Part shown: positions 1 through 10,364 of the stretch, in pieces
Layout of the letters: each line of letters opens with the position of its first letter
How positions within the stretch are numbered: position 1 is the stretch's first letter
Source: an uncultured Acetatifactor sp.
GTDB taxonomy: Bacteria > Bacillota > Clostridia > Lachnospirales > Lachnospiraceae
NCBI GenBank assembly: GCA_949840885.1
Contig: CATKYJ010000015.1
Coordinates: 1 to 64,000, forward strand
Reading direction: 5' to 3'
Length of the DNA stretch: 64,000 nt
Translations under genes and position numbers: made by a program
Notes under the pieces: generated by a model
Seen by the model: only the letters and a program-made list of their open reading frames with translations
Database searches by the model: none
What the model was told of the DNA's origin: nothing

Positions 1-9
1 GAGTGCTAA
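1..9. promoter_or_regulatory. CIRCE operator, 3' half only (window edge)
   Basis: The window opens with GAGTGCTAA, the exact right half-site of the CIRCE inverted repeat (TTAGCACTC-N9-GAGTGCTAA) bound by the HrcA repressor. The left half lies outside the window. It sits 23 bases before the hrcA start codon, where the element normally autoregulates heat-shock operons of this type. Confidence 0.8.
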
Positions 10-32
10 TAACAGAAAGGGAGGCAGCTTGG

Positions 33-1073
33 ATGGAGCTGGATGAGAGAAAAAAGAAAATCCTGCAGGCAGTCATCCGCAACTATCTGGAGACAGGTGA
101 GCCGGTTGGCAGCAGAACCATTTCCAAGTACACCGACCTGAATCTAAGCTCTGCCACCATCCGCAATGAGATGGCTGATCTGGAGGAGATGGGGTACATT
201 TTCCAGCCCCATACTTCGGCGGGCAGGATTCCCTCGGACAAAGGATATCGCCTCTATGTGGACGCCATGATGGCGGAGAAAGAGCGGGAAGTGGTAGAGA
301 TGCGGGATATGCTGGTAGAGCGCCAGGACAAGATGGAGATGCTGCTCAAGCAGATGGCCAAGGTGCTGGCACGGAATACCCAGTACGCCACTATGATTTC
401 CGCGCCCCGGACAAAGCGCAGCAAGCTGAAGTTCATCCAGCTTTCCCGGGTGGATGCAGGACAGCTTTTGGCAGTCATCGTAATTGAAGGGAATGTGATT
501 AAGAACAACATTCTCTCCGTGCAGGAGGAGCTGGACGATGAGACACTGTTAAAGCTGAACATTCTGCTGAACACATACTTAAACGGCTTGTCCATCGATG
601 AGATCAACCTGGCCATGATAGCTGTCATGAAGCAGCAGGCAGGCATCCACAGCGCAATCGTCAGCGAGGTCATCGATGCGGTGGCGGAGGCCATTAGGGC
701 CGAGGAGGATCTGGAGATCTACACCAGCGGCACCAACAACATCTTCCGGTATCCGGAACTGGCCGATCAGCAAAAGGCCAGCGAGCTGATCAATACCTTT
801 GAGGAAAAGCAGCTTCTGGGCGAGCTTCTTCAGGATGCCCACGGGGAGGGGGAGGAGACAGGGATTCAGGTGTACATTGGTGCGGAGACCCAGGTGCAGA
901 GCATGAAAGACTGCAGCGTGGTCACGGCCACCTATGAACTGGGCGGCGGCATGAAAGGAACCATCGGAATCGTAGGGCCCAAGAGAATGGATTACGATAA
1001 AGTAGTAGGTACTTTGAGGGCCATACAGACGCAGCTGGATGTGCTGTACGGCCCGGATGAAAATGGCCGATAG
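33..1073 (+). CDS. hrcA: Heat-inducible transcription repressor HrcA
   Basis: HrcA binds CIRCE and represses the class I heat-shock genes; its active fold depends on GroEL. The 346-residue protein has the family's usual length, an N-terminal winged helix (around residues 1-75, with the SATIRNEMADLEEMGYI recognition region and a HTSAGRIPSD motif) and a C-terminal GAF-like dimerisation region ending near GPKRMDYDKV. I chose ATG 33 because GGGAGG precedes it by 8 bases and the family begins with MxLDERK; an upstream in-frame GTG at 3 overlaps the CIRCE half-site and is unlikely. First gene of hrcA-grpE-dnaK-dnaJ. Confidence 0.97.
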   Translation: MELDERKKKILQAVIRNYLETGEPVGSRTISKYTDLNLSSATIRNEMADLEEMGYIFQPHTSAGRIPSDKGYRLYVDAMMAEKEREVVEMRDMLVERQDKMEMLLKQMAKVLARNTQYATMISAPRTKRSKLKFIQLSRVDAGQLLAVIVIEGNVIKNNILSVQEELDDETLLKLNILLNTYLNGLSIDEINLAMIAVMKQQAGIHSAIVSEVIDAVAEAIRAEEDLEIYTSGTNNIFRYPELADQQKASELINTFEEKQLLGELLQDAHGEGEETGIQVYIGAETQVQSMKDCSVVTATYELGGGMKGTIGIVGPKRMDYDKVVGTLRAIQTQLDVLYGPDENGR

Positions 1074-1105
1074 AAATAAAAAGAATGGAGGTTTGCAATC
1101 GGGAT

Positions 1106-1804
1106 ATGGCAGAGCAGGAATATGATATGGAAATAGAGAAGAACCAGGAAACTCCCGAGGCGGAGGATGTGACAGAGGAAAGAGACATAGGGCAGGAGAC
1201 CGCAAAAATGCCGGAAAACGAAAGCGGCGCCGAGACCTGCCAGGAGGCGGAAACGTCCGATGAGGCCGGAGAGGAAAGCGAGGCGGCTCCCCCGGAGGGA
1301 GAGGATCCCAAGACCTGGGCGGAGAAGCGCGCGGCAAAGAAGCAGGCGAAGCTGGATAAGAAAGCCCAGGGCTACAAGGACCAGATCGAACAGCTGGAGG
1401 ATAAAGTAAAGCGCCAGCTGGCGGAGTTCGAAAACTTCCGCAACCGGACGGAGAAAGAAAAGCACGCCATGTTCGAGACCGGTGCAAAGAGCGTCATTGA
1501 GAAGATGCTGCCGGTGGTGGACAATTTCGAGAGAGGGCTGGCTACGGTTCCTGAGGATAAGAAAGAGGATCCTTTCGTGGACGGCATGAACCGAATCTAT
1601 AAGCAGCTGATGACAGAACTGGAGAACATCGGCGTAAAGCCTATTGACGCAGTGGGGCAGGAATTCGACCCGAATCTCCACAATGCGGTGATGCAGGTGG
1701 AGAGCGAAGAGTACGAATCCGGGGTTGTGGCCCAGGAACTGCAGAAAGGATATACCTACAGGGACAGCGTGGTGCGGCATTCCATGGTGGCTGTAGTAGT
1801 GTGA
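1106..1804 (+). CDS. grpE: Nucleotide exchange factor GrpE
   Basis: GrpE releases ADP from DnaK and acts as a cytoplasmic heat-shock co-chaperone. The protein (232 residues from this start) has a long, acidic, Glu-rich N-terminus, a coiled-coil stretch (about residues 90-140, EQLEDKVKRQLAEFENFRNRT) and the C-terminal beta-wing domain with the family signature around GVKPIDAVGQEFDPNLHNAVM. Both ATG 1085 and ATG 1106 are in frame; GGAGG at 1087-1091 can only serve the second, so 1106 is preferred although the spacer is long (14 bases). It follows hrcA by 32 bases and is surely co-transcribed. Confidence 0.95.
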   Translation: MAEQEYDMEIEKNQETPEAEDVTEERDIGQETAKMPENESGAETCQEAETSDEAGEESEAAPPEGEDPKTWAEKRAAKKQAKLDKKAQGYKDQIEQLEDKVKRQLAEFENFRNRTEKEKHAMFETGAKSVIEKMLPVVDNFERGLATVPEDKKEDPFVDGMNRIYKQLMTELENIGVKPIDAVGQEFDPNLHNAVMQVESEEYESGVVAQELQKGYTYRDSVVRHSMVAVVV

Positions 1805-1883
1805 GAAGAAGTTCTGGGCGGGCATTTTTTCAGGGATGCAGCAGAGTTTTATTGGTTTGGCAGTAAGAAAAATTTTAAGATAA

Positions 1884-3782
<1,899 letters not shown>

Positions 3783-4135
3783 ACGGACTTGCACCGATTG
3801 TTTTTGACAACAGAACTGCGTTCTGCTGTACTTGACACCAGAGATTGTTTTCTGGTGTATGTGCCGCCGGAGGCGGCATGTCGGGAAGTGTGCAATGCTG
3901 CACACGCTTCCCGCAGGCTGGGAGAAGGAATTGTTGGTTGTTTAAGATGAAATCTAAGTCAGCGGCGGGTAAACGGGCTGACTTAGATTTTCTGCGGTAT
4001 GGCTTGGGCGGTCTTAAGGAATCGGCCCAAAACAATTGAACATTTCCTAGGCGAAAATTTGGAATAATCATTGAACCGGACCGTGAAATATGATAAGGTA
4101 AAAGCGTGTGTATTTTCTGATATGAGGTGTTTACT
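3783..4135 (+). other. dnaK-dnaJ intergenic region with stacked hairpins
   Basis: This 353-base gap holds no convincing gene but several inverted repeats on the transcript: CACCAGA/TCTGGTG near 3836-3858, GCCGCC/GGCGGC near 3864, GGGAAG-TGTGCA/TGCACA-CGCTTCCC near 3892, and a perfect 14-bp repeat at 3950-3963 and 3977-3990. They could form a terminator or processing site that lowers dnaJ relative to dnaK, as partial read-through sites do in other heat-shock operons (inference). No clear promoter for dnaJ was identified. Confidence 0.6.
3950..3990 (+). terminator. Strong hairpin, probable terminator or processing site after dnaK
   Basis: Perfect 14-bp arms AAATCTAAGTCAGC and GCTGACTTAGATTT separated by 13 bases. 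The right arm ends in a short T run (GATTTT), so it could act as a weak intrinsic terminator in either direction. Confidence 0.55.
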
Positions 4136-5335
4136 ATGGCGGAGCAGAAGCGGGATTATTATGAAGTCCTCGGCGTGGATAAAGCAGCGGATGATGCTGC
4201 GATCAAGAAAGCATATCGCGTACTGGCGAAGAAATATCATCCGGATATGAATCCCGGTGATGCGGAGGCGGAAAAGAAATTTAAGGAGGCCTCGGAAGCC
4301 TATGCGGTGCTGAGCGATCCGGACAAGAGACGGCAGTATGATCAGTTCGGCCATGCCGCTTTTGAGGGCGGGATGGGCGGAGCCGGAGGCTTCGATTTCG
4401 GCGGAGCGGATTTTGGCGACATTTTCGGGGATATTTTCGGAGATCTCTTCGGAGGGGGCGGCCGCGGCAGAGGGCGCAGCAATGGCCCCATGAAAGGCGC
4501 GAACCTGCGGACCAGCGTCCGCATCTCCTTTGAGGAGGCTGTATTTGGCTGCAAGAAAGAGATCGAGCTGAATGTGAAAGAGACCTGTAAGACCTGCAAC
4601 GGCTCCGGCGCAAAGCCCGGAACCAGCCCTGAAACCTGTCCGAAATGCGGAGGCAAGGGGCAGGTGGTATTTACGCAACAGTCCCTCTTTGGCACGGTTC
4701 GCAATGTGCAGACTTGCCCGGACTGTCAGGGGAGCGGCAAGATCATCAAGGAAAAGTGCACGAATTGCCGCGGGAGCGGATATATTTCCATGAAAAAACG
4801 TTACTCCGTGGATATCCCGGCCGGTATCGACAATGGGCAGTCCACGCGCATGCCGGGCCTGGGAGAGCCGGGTATTAACGGCGGACCCAGAGGGGATGTG
4901 CTCATCGAGGTGATCGTGGGGCGGCATCCTATTTTCCAGAGGCAGGACTTTGATATCTATTCCACGGTGCCGGTTTCCTTTGCGGTTGCGGCGCTGGGCG
5001 GCGAGATTTTCATCGATACCGTGGACGGCAAGGTGATTTATGACGTAAAGGCCGGAACCCAGACAGATACCAGGATAAGGCTTAGGGGCAAGGGCGTGCC
5101 CTCCTGGCGGAACAAGGACGTGCGCGGCGACCATTATGTGACGCTGGTGGTACAGGTGCCCGACAAGCTTAAGCCTGAGGCTAAGGAACTCTTGCGCCAG
5201 TTCGACGAACTGACGGGCAATTCCCTGAACGCGGCCAAGAACACTTCTCCGGAGCCGGAGCCTGCTGAGGAGGCAAAAGAGAATCACAAGGAGAGCAAGA
5301 AAAAGAAGTCCTGGAAAGAAATTTTCGACAAATAA
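4136..5335 (+). CDS. dnaJ: Chaperone protein DnaJ (Hsp40)
   Basis: Co-chaperone that delivers substrates to DnaK and stimulates its ATPase. Domains in order: J domain (residues 1-70, with the catalytic HPD in [11 protein letters not shown]), a Gly/Phe-rich linker rich in [12 protein letters not shown] repeats, a zinc-binding region with four CxxCxGxG motifs ([32 protein letters not shown]), and the C-terminal substrate-binding domains. A Lys/Glu-rich tail extends past the usual end. ATG 4136 is preferred over the in-frame GTG 4127 because GAGG at 4124-4127 is then 8 bases upstream. At 399 residues it is slightly longer than typical (about 375-385). Confidence 0.97.
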   Translation: MAEQKRDYYEVLGVDKAADDAAIKKAYRVLAKKYHPDMNPGDAEAEKKFKEASEAYAVLSDPDKRRQYDQFGHAAFEGGMGGAGGFDFGGADFGDIFGDIFGDLFGGGGRGRGRSNGPMKGANLRTSVRISFEEAVFGCKKEIELNVKETCKTCNGSGAKPGTSPETCPKCGGKGQVVFTQQSLFGTVRNVQTCPDCQGSGKIIKEKCTNCRGSGYISMKKRYSVDIPAGIDNGQSTRMPGLGEPGINGGPRGDVLIEVIVGRHPIFQRQDFDIYSTVPVSFAVAALGGEIFIDTVDGKVIYDVKAGTQTDTRIRLRGKGVPSWRNKDVRGDHYVTLVVQVPDKLKPEAKELLRQFDELTGNSLNAAKNTSPEPEPAEEAKENHKESKKKKSWKEIFDK

Positions 5336-5431
5336 ATTTTTTTAAAATAAATGCAAGGTTCTCATCCGGTCTGTCGTATTATAAGTAAAGACATGAAAAC
5401 TATGGCATTTTTAGACTGGAGGTATGTAAGG

Positions 5432-5965
5432 ATGAGGAAAACAATCATTTCAATGGGAGCAGCCCTCGTGCTGATGCTGTCAGTAGGCATCACTGCATCT
5501 GCCGGGCATCACACACCCTGCGTAGGACGGGTGATTCAGGGAAGCAGCCTGTGTGGGCATAGCTTAAGCCATGACAGAGGGCATCATCTGTTCTGCTACG
5601 GGAGCGGACAGGACTGTGCCTATTGGGACATGGACCTAAACGGAATCTGCGACTACTGGGAGGAATGCCATGGCAGTGCAGCTTACCGTGAACAGAGCGC
5701 GGACGAAGCGGTGCAGCCTGCGGCAGTGCCGGAAAATCAGCCTGAAGCAGACGCGGCGGAGAGCCAGCCCTCGGAAGACCAGGCGGCGGGGTATCAGGCA
5801 GAGACCCAGACAGGGTACGGAACTGGCGCGGCAGGTGCCTACGGTGCATACAATGGCTATTCCTATGGAAACAATACGGGATATGGCAATGGAGGGCACT
5901 GCAACAGGGGCAGCTATACCACAGGCTGCCACGGATCCGGGCATCATGGCCGCGGCCATCATTAG
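5432..5965 (+). CDS. Secreted His/Gly/Tyr-rich protein, function unknown
   Basis: 177 residues. A clear signal peptide (MRKTIISMGAALVLMLSVG, cleavage near ITASA-GH) is followed by a Cys- and His-containing region and an acidic loop resembling a calcium-binding loop (DMDLNGICDYWEECHG), then an acidic/Gln spacer and a low-complexity tail rich in Gly, Tyr and His (ends HGSGHHGRGHH). GGAGG at 5418-5422 places the start at 5432; the open frame extends to 5351 but without a site. I recognise no enzyme family. The His-rich composition suggests metal binding (inference), and it mirrors the His-rich tail of the anti-sigma factor encoded just downstream. Confidence 0.75.
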   Translation: MRKTIISMGAALVLMLSVGITASAGHHTPCVGRVIQGSSLCGHSLSHDRGHHLFCYGSGQDCAYWDMDLNGICDYWEECHGSAAYREQSADEAVQPAAVPENQPEADAAESQPSEDQAAGYQAETQTGYGTGAAGAYGAYNGYSYGNNTGYGNGGHCNRGSYTTGCHGSGHHGRGHH

Positions 5966-6097
5966 GAATTGTCATTCCTTAGGGAGAGAAGCGGGGATTG
6001 CCGTGTCATGCGGCAGTCCTTTTTGTGATATATGGATTTGCGGAAGAGCCTGCAGGGGGCAGGGAGAAGTGCGGAGACAGCAGGGGGCGGTGGAACG

Positions 6098-6574
6098 GTG
6101 CGCAGCGAACATGAGATAGACCGTGCGGTGGAGCAGTATTCGGATATGATTAAGCGAATCTGCCTGTATCATTTGAAAAACGCCGCTGACACGGAGGATG
6201 TCTTTCAGACAGTATTTTTAAAATATCTGCTCTACAAGGGGAGCTTTGAGAGCCCGGAGCACGAGAAAGCGTGGTTCATCCGCGTTACGTTGAATGCCTG
6301 TAAGGACTATCTGAAAAGCTTTTTCCGCCACAGTGCACTGCCCCTGGAGGAACTGGCAGAGGAGGCGGCATCCATTCCCGCGCAGCAGCATGAAGTGCTG
6401 GATGCCGTCTTGGCGCTGCCGGCAAAATACAGGAATGCCATTTATCTGCATTATTATGAGGGGTATTCTGCCGCGGAGATAGGAAAGATCCTGGACAAAA
6501 AGGAGAATACAGTCTATTCCCTTTTGTCCAGGGGCCGGACGATGCTCAGGGAAGCGCTGGGAGGTGATTTGTGA
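6098..6574 (+). CDS. ECF RNA polymerase sigma factor
   Basis: Alternative sigma factor of the sigma-70 extracytoplasmic-function type, predicted to direct transcription in response to an envelope signal relayed by the next gene. Region 2 is visible at DRAVEQYSDMIKRICL and DTEDVFQTVFLKYL; region 4 helix-turn-helix at HYYEGYSAAEIGKILDKKENTV followed by the SRGRTML ending. I favour GTG 6098 (purine-rich AGGGGG upstream; N-terminus MRSEHEIDRAVEQY fits the family) over ATG 6032, which lacks a ribosome site and adds an unusual leader. The stop overlaps the anti-sigma start (TGATG), indicating translational coupling. Confidence 0.88.
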   Translation: MRSEHEIDRAVEQYSDMIKRICLYHLKNAADTEDVFQTVFLKYLLYKGSFESPEHEKAWFIRVTLNACKDYLKSFFRHSALPLEELAEEAASIPAQQHEVLDAVLALPAKYRNAIYLHYYEGYSAAEIGKILDKKENTVYSLLSRGRTMLREALGGDL

Positions 6575-7476
6575 TGAGGCAGGAGAATAGAATCAGGGAG
6601 GCATTCGATTGCATCGAGGCCAGCCAGGAGCTGAAAGCCTCCACAAAGGAATTCCTGCGGGAGGCCAGACAGCGTGAAGCGGGGCATGGAATCAGAAGAC
6701 GAGTGAATAGTCGTTCTTTGCGGCTGGCGCTGGGGGCTGTTTGTGCCATGGCCGCATTGTTCCTGTGCATAGGTTCTTATACCCTGCTGTGGATGCCGGT
6801 GGCTTATGTCAGCATCGATGTGAATCCCTCTTTAGAACTGGAGTTAAACCGCCTGGACAGGGTCATTTCCGGCAGGGCCTACAACGAGGACGGCGAGAGG
6901 GTTCTGGAAAACGTTTCGGTGAAAGGGATGCGCTATGAGGATGCCATCGAGAGCATCCTGGGCAGCGAGAGTATGCAGCCCTACCTGACCCTGGATGGGG
7001 CGCTGACCTTTACGGTGGCCACGGACAGTCTGCCGAAAGAGGAGCGGCTGCTGGCGGACATCTCACGCTCAACCGGCTGTGTGGAGCATGGGGGGATCAG
7101 CGTCCGGGCGGATATGGGCCTGGTGGGAGAGGCCCATGAGAACGGGCTCTCCCTGGGGAAATATCTGGCCTACCAGGTGCTGCTTCAGTACGAGCCGGAC
7201 CTTACGGTACAGGACTGCCATGAGATGGGCATGTCTCAGATTCACGGCAGAATCGAGGAGCATGAGCATGGGAGCAATCATGGAGGCGGACATGGGGCAG
7301 GGCATGAAGACGACTATGGGAGGGGGACGGAGCCGGAACCACAATACGAAATACAGAACGAAAGCAGCCTGACAACCGGCCAACCGACCGGCGGGCCCAC
7401 AGAGCAGCCGGCTGACCAGGACACCGGCCACCACAGAGAAAACGACCATGGCCATAAATCCGGCCATAGCCGCTGA
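6574..7476 (+). CDS. RsgI-type anti-sigma factor with His-rich extracytoplasmic tail
   Basis: Membrane-spanning anti-sigma factor paired with the upstream sigma factor. Cytoplasmic N-terminus (about 1-50), one transmembrane segment (about 50-75, LALGAVCAMAALFLCIGSYT), then an RsgI-like extracytoplasmic domain with the characteristic YVSIDVNPSLELELNRLDRV sequence. The last 70 residues are low complexity and His/Gly-rich (EHEHGSNHGGGHGAGH and HHRENDHGHKSGH). In known RsgI proteins the C-terminal module is the sensor, often a carbohydrate-binding one; here the tail suggests divalent-metal sensing (inference). GGAGGTGA six bases before ATG 6574 supports this start over GTG 6571. Confidence 0.85.
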   Translation: MRQENRIREAFDCIEASQELKASTKEFLREARQREAGHGIRRRVNSRSLRLALGAVCAMAALFLCIGSYTLLWMPVAYVSIDVNPSLELELNRLDRVISGRAYNEDGERVLENVSVKGMRYEDAIESILGSESMQPYLTLDGALTFTVATDSLPKEERLLADISRSTGCVEHGGISVRADMGLVGEAHENGLSLGKYLAYQVLLQYEPDLTVQDCHEMGMSQIHGRIEEHEHGSNHGGGHGAGHEDDYGRGTEPEPQYEIQNESSLTTGQPTGGPTEQPADQDTGHHRENDHGHKSGHSR

Positions 7477-7510
7477 CAGTTTGGAATGATACATGATCAC
7501 GCTTCTCTTG

Positions 7511-7539
7511 TTGACAGAAAGGACATGAAAGGATATCAT
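7511..7539 (+). promoter_or_regulatory. Putative sigma-A promoter before the O-antigen ligase gene
   Basis: TTGACA (7511-7516), a 17-base spacer and TATCAT (7534-7539). Spacing is ideal and it lies in the 110-base gap after the anti-sigma gene. Confidence 0.5.
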
Positions 7540-7586
7540 AGGGGAAGAGATTTTCAGGAGAAGGGAAAGCGGACGGATCTGTGGCT

Positions 7587-9341
7587 ATGAAGAACCGGGA
7601 GAATGAGTTTCTTGGGCTTTTGTGTAAACTGTATATGACAGCATTGCTGGTAGCCCTGCCCTTATATATAGGGGAGGGCTATTGGAACATGGGAAATACG
7701 AAATATATGCTGTTTCGGAATGTGTCCCTCCTCTGCCTGGGGCTTTGGCTGGCGGCGGGGATGGCTGGGTACATCGGGGAGGCCTTGCGGAAGCTGTTCT
7801 TTAGACGGGACGGAAAAGGAAACGCCGGCCGGGAGGGCATGGCGCCCGGACCTGGAGCCTTGGACTGGGCGATGGCGGCTTACGTCATTATTACAGTGCT
7901 TTCGGCGGTGCTCAGCGATTACGGGAAACTGGCCTGGGCCGGGTATGAGGGGTGGTTCATGGGAGCGGTCTCCCAGCTTCTGCTGGCGGGAACCTATTTT
8001 TTCATTTCCAGGCAGTATGACGGGGCGCGCTGGCCCCTGTATCTGGGAGAGATTGCCCTGTTTTTTGTCACCTTGTTCGGCCTGCTGCACCGTCTGGGGA
8101 TAGACCCGCTGGGGCTGTTGGTGTACTGGAACAGCATGAACTGGGAATACAGCCATATGCTGTCCACCTTGGGGAACATCAACTGGCTTTGCGGCTATTA
8201 CAGCGTGGCCCTGGCTTTTTTGATGGTACATTTCCTGCAGGCGCGGCACATTTGGCTTAAGGTGCTGCTGTATGCAGGGACAGTGGCAGCATTCGTGCTG
8301 CTGGGGGTGCAGGGCAGCCAGGGCGGATGGCTGATTCTTGGGGTCTGTGTGGCCTGCAGCCTGTTTTTGGGAAGAAAAAGCGCTGAGGTGCGAAAAAGGG
8401 TATATGCGCTTTTGGCGGGATTCTTTTTCTGCATGCCCCTGATGGGGCTTGGAATGGCGCTTCGGGGAGAGAAAGCGGCGGTGGTGCGGGACGGAAATGT
8501 CTTTGACGCGGTTGCCTGGCATGTGTGGCCGGTGGCAGGGGCAGTGTGTCTGGCGGCATTTCTGCTGTGCGGAAGACGGAGGCTGGGCAAGAGACGGGCA
8601 AAGCTTATAGGAGCAGTGATTCTGGGCGGCGGGGCGGTGTGCCTGGCAGCTGCGCTGTTTGTCTTTCTGAGGCATGGGATTGACGATAGCTTTGGCAACG
8701 GAAGAGGATTTCTGTGGCGGATCGCCCTGGAGGGCTTTGGGGCAGGGGACGCAAAAGAAAAGCTGATTGGGGCCGGGCCGGACTGCTACGCGGAGGCTGT
8801 CTTCAACCGGCTGGGGGCCGGCTCGGACGTCTGGAAAGGGGAGCATTGGGAGACGGCGGTATTTACCAATGCCCACAATGAATTCCTAAGTCAGCTGTGC
8901 AATGTGGGGATACTGGGGACGGGGGCTTACCTGGCCATATTTCTGACAGGGCTGTGCACATGCCTGCGGGGGATCTTTAGGGGCAGGGATGAGGCAGGCG
9001 CGGGCAAAAATGTCAGGAAAGGCAAGCAGGCTGCGGCTCCAGGGCAGACGGATGGGGAGGAGATTTTGGGGAGTGGTTCTGCCCGGGGTATTGGGGACGA
9101 CTATGTGTCCTGGGTGGGGCTGATGGCCATTGCAATGTATGGAGCCCATGCCCTGATCAGCTTCCAGCAGGTGCTGAACGCGCCGTTTTTCTTTCTGGTG
9201 CTGGGGCTTTGCGGCCGGGCGGGGAGAAATTCCAGGGATGCAGGAGCACAGGCCAAGGCGGCAGAGCATGCTTACGAGCAGGACCGGATGCGCAAGGCGC
9301 AGAGGATGGAAGGAGAAGAGTATGAAGTGGAAGAAATTTAA
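7587..9341 (+). CDS. O-antigen ligase / Wzy-like polytopic membrane protein
   Basis: Integral membrane protein of about 584 residues with around ten hydrophobic segments. The Wzy_C/O-antigen-ligase signature is seen in the C-terminal third: GAGPDCYAEAVFNRLG followed by FTNAHNEFLSQLCNVGILGTGAYL, the NAHNxxL motif of the periplasmic-type loop. Such proteins transfer or polymerise glycans at the cell surface; in Gram-positives the acceptor is usually unknown. ATG 7587 and GTG 7581 are both possible and neither has a strong ribosome site. A basic, Gly-rich loop (about 475-500) interrupts the last membrane segments. The 3' end overlaps prmA by 20 bases. Confidence 0.8.
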   Translation: MKNRENEFLGLLCKLYMTALLVALPLYIGEGYWNMGNTKYMLFRNVSLLCLGLWLAAGMAGYIGEALRKLFFRRDGKGNAGREGMAPGPGALDWAMAAYVIITVLSAVLSDYGKLAWAGYEGWFMGAVSQLLLAGTYFFISRQYDGARWPLYLGEIALFFVTLFGLLHRLGIDPLGLLVYWNSMNWEYSHMLSTLGNINWLCGYYSVALAFLMVHFLQARHIWLKVLLYAGTVAAFVLLGVQGSQGGWLILGVCVACSLFLGRKSAEVRKRVYALLAGFFFCMPLMGLGMALRGEKAAVVRDGNVFDAVAWHVWPVAGAVCLAAFLLCGRRRLGKRRAKLIGAVILGGGAVCLAAALFVFLRHGIDDSFGNGRGFLWRIALEGFGAGDAKEKLIGAGPDCYAEAVFNRLGAGSDVWKGEHWETAVFTNAHNEFLSQLCNVGILGTGAYLAIFLTGLCTCLRGIFRGRDEAGAGKNVRKGKQAAAPGQTDGEEILGSGSARGIGDDYVSWVGLMAIAMYGAHALISFQQVLNAPFFFLVLGLCGRAGRNSRDAGAQAKAAEHAYEQDRMRKAQRMEGEEYEVEEI

Positions 9342-10314
9342 GGTAAAGACCATAACAGATGCCGAGGACATCATTATCAGCACCCTTTATGACATTGGGC
9401 TGGAGGGCGCTCAGATTGAGGACAAGGTGCCGCTGACCGCTCTTGAGAAAGAGCAGATGTTCGTGGACATCCTGCCCCAGGGGCCGGAGGATGACGGAAT
9501 CGCCTACCTGAGTTTTTTTGTGGAGGAGCAGGACGACGGCAGCCTGGTGCTGCGCGATGAGACCGTGGATGAGGCGGCCATTCTGGAGAGGGTGCATGGA
9601 GAGCTGGAGGCGCTGCGGGAGTTCTGCGATATCGGCGAGGGTACGGTGACGGTGGACGAGACAGAGGACATTGACTGGATCAACAACTGGAAGCAGTATT
9701 TCCACCAGTTCTATATAGACGATATCCTGGTAATTCCCTCCTGGGAGGACGTAAAGGGGGAGGATCAGAACCGGATGGTGCTGCACATCGACCCGGGGAC
9801 GGCCTTTGGCACGGGAATGCACGAGACCACCCAGCTGTGCGTGCGGCAGCTGCGGAAATACATGACGCCCGGTGCAAAGGTTCTGGACGTGGGGACGGGC
9901 AGCGGTATCCTCTCCATTCTCTCTCTGATGTTCGGCGCAGGGCATGCGTTTGGCACGGATCTGGACGAATGCGCAGTGGAGGCGGTGGCTGAAAACTGCA
10001 GAGCCAATGGCATTGACCCCGCCCGTTTCGAAATGCTGATTGGAAATATCATTACGGACAGGGGAGTACAGAACCAGGCAGGCTACGGACAGTACGATAT
10101 TGTGGTGGCCAATATTCTGGCGGATGTGCTGGTGTCTTTGACTCCGGTGGTCAAAAACCATCTGAAGCCGGGCGGCCTTTACATTACTTCCGGCATCATA
10201 GACGACAAAGAGGAGACTGTGGCGGAGGCTGTGAAAGCGGCGGGATTCCAGGTGCTGGAGGTGAACCATCAGGGAGAATGGGTCAGCGTCACGGCCAGGC
10301 TGGCTGTATGCTGA
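9322..10314 (+). CDS. prmA: Ribosomal protein L11 methyltransferase
   Basis: SAM-dependent enzyme that trimethylates ribosomal protein L11. The C-terminal Rossmann domain carries GTAFGTGMHETTQLC, the SAM motif VLDVGTGSGILSI and a VVANILADVL catalytic motif typical of PrmA (N-I/L-P-like Asn position). The N-terminal substrate-recognition domain (about residues 1-120) is acidic. AAGGAGAAG just before ATG 9322 fixes the start; the open frame upstream lies inside the previous gene. In many Clostridia prmA directly follows dnaJ; here a four-gene cassette separates them. Confidence 0.95.
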   Translation: MKWKKFKVKTITDAEDIIISTLYDIGLEGAQIEDKVPLTALEKEQMFVDILPQGPEDDGIAYLSFFVEEQDDGSLVLRDETVDEAAILERVHGELEALREFCDIGEGTVTVDETEDIDWINNWKQYFHQFYIDDILVIPSWEDVKGEDQNRMVLHIDPGTAFGTGMHETTQLCVRQLRKYMTPGAKVLDVGTGSGILSILSLMFGAGHAFGTDLDECAVEAVAENCRANGIDPARFEMLIGNIITDRGVQNQAGYGQYDIVVANILADVLVSLTPVVKNHLKPGGLYITSGIIDDKEETVAEAVKAAGFQVLEVNHQGEWVSVTARLAVC

Positions 10315-10364
10315 CTGCCCATGGGAAAAAGGATGGAGAGCCAGAGGGCAGACAGGAGAAAGAC

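Noticed and set aside
7662..8876. 404-codon minus-strand frame across the O-antigen ligase gene
   Set aside because: The plus-strand protein has the expected membrane helices and NAHNEFL motif; the minus frame is low-quality Gln/Pro/His-rich sequence.
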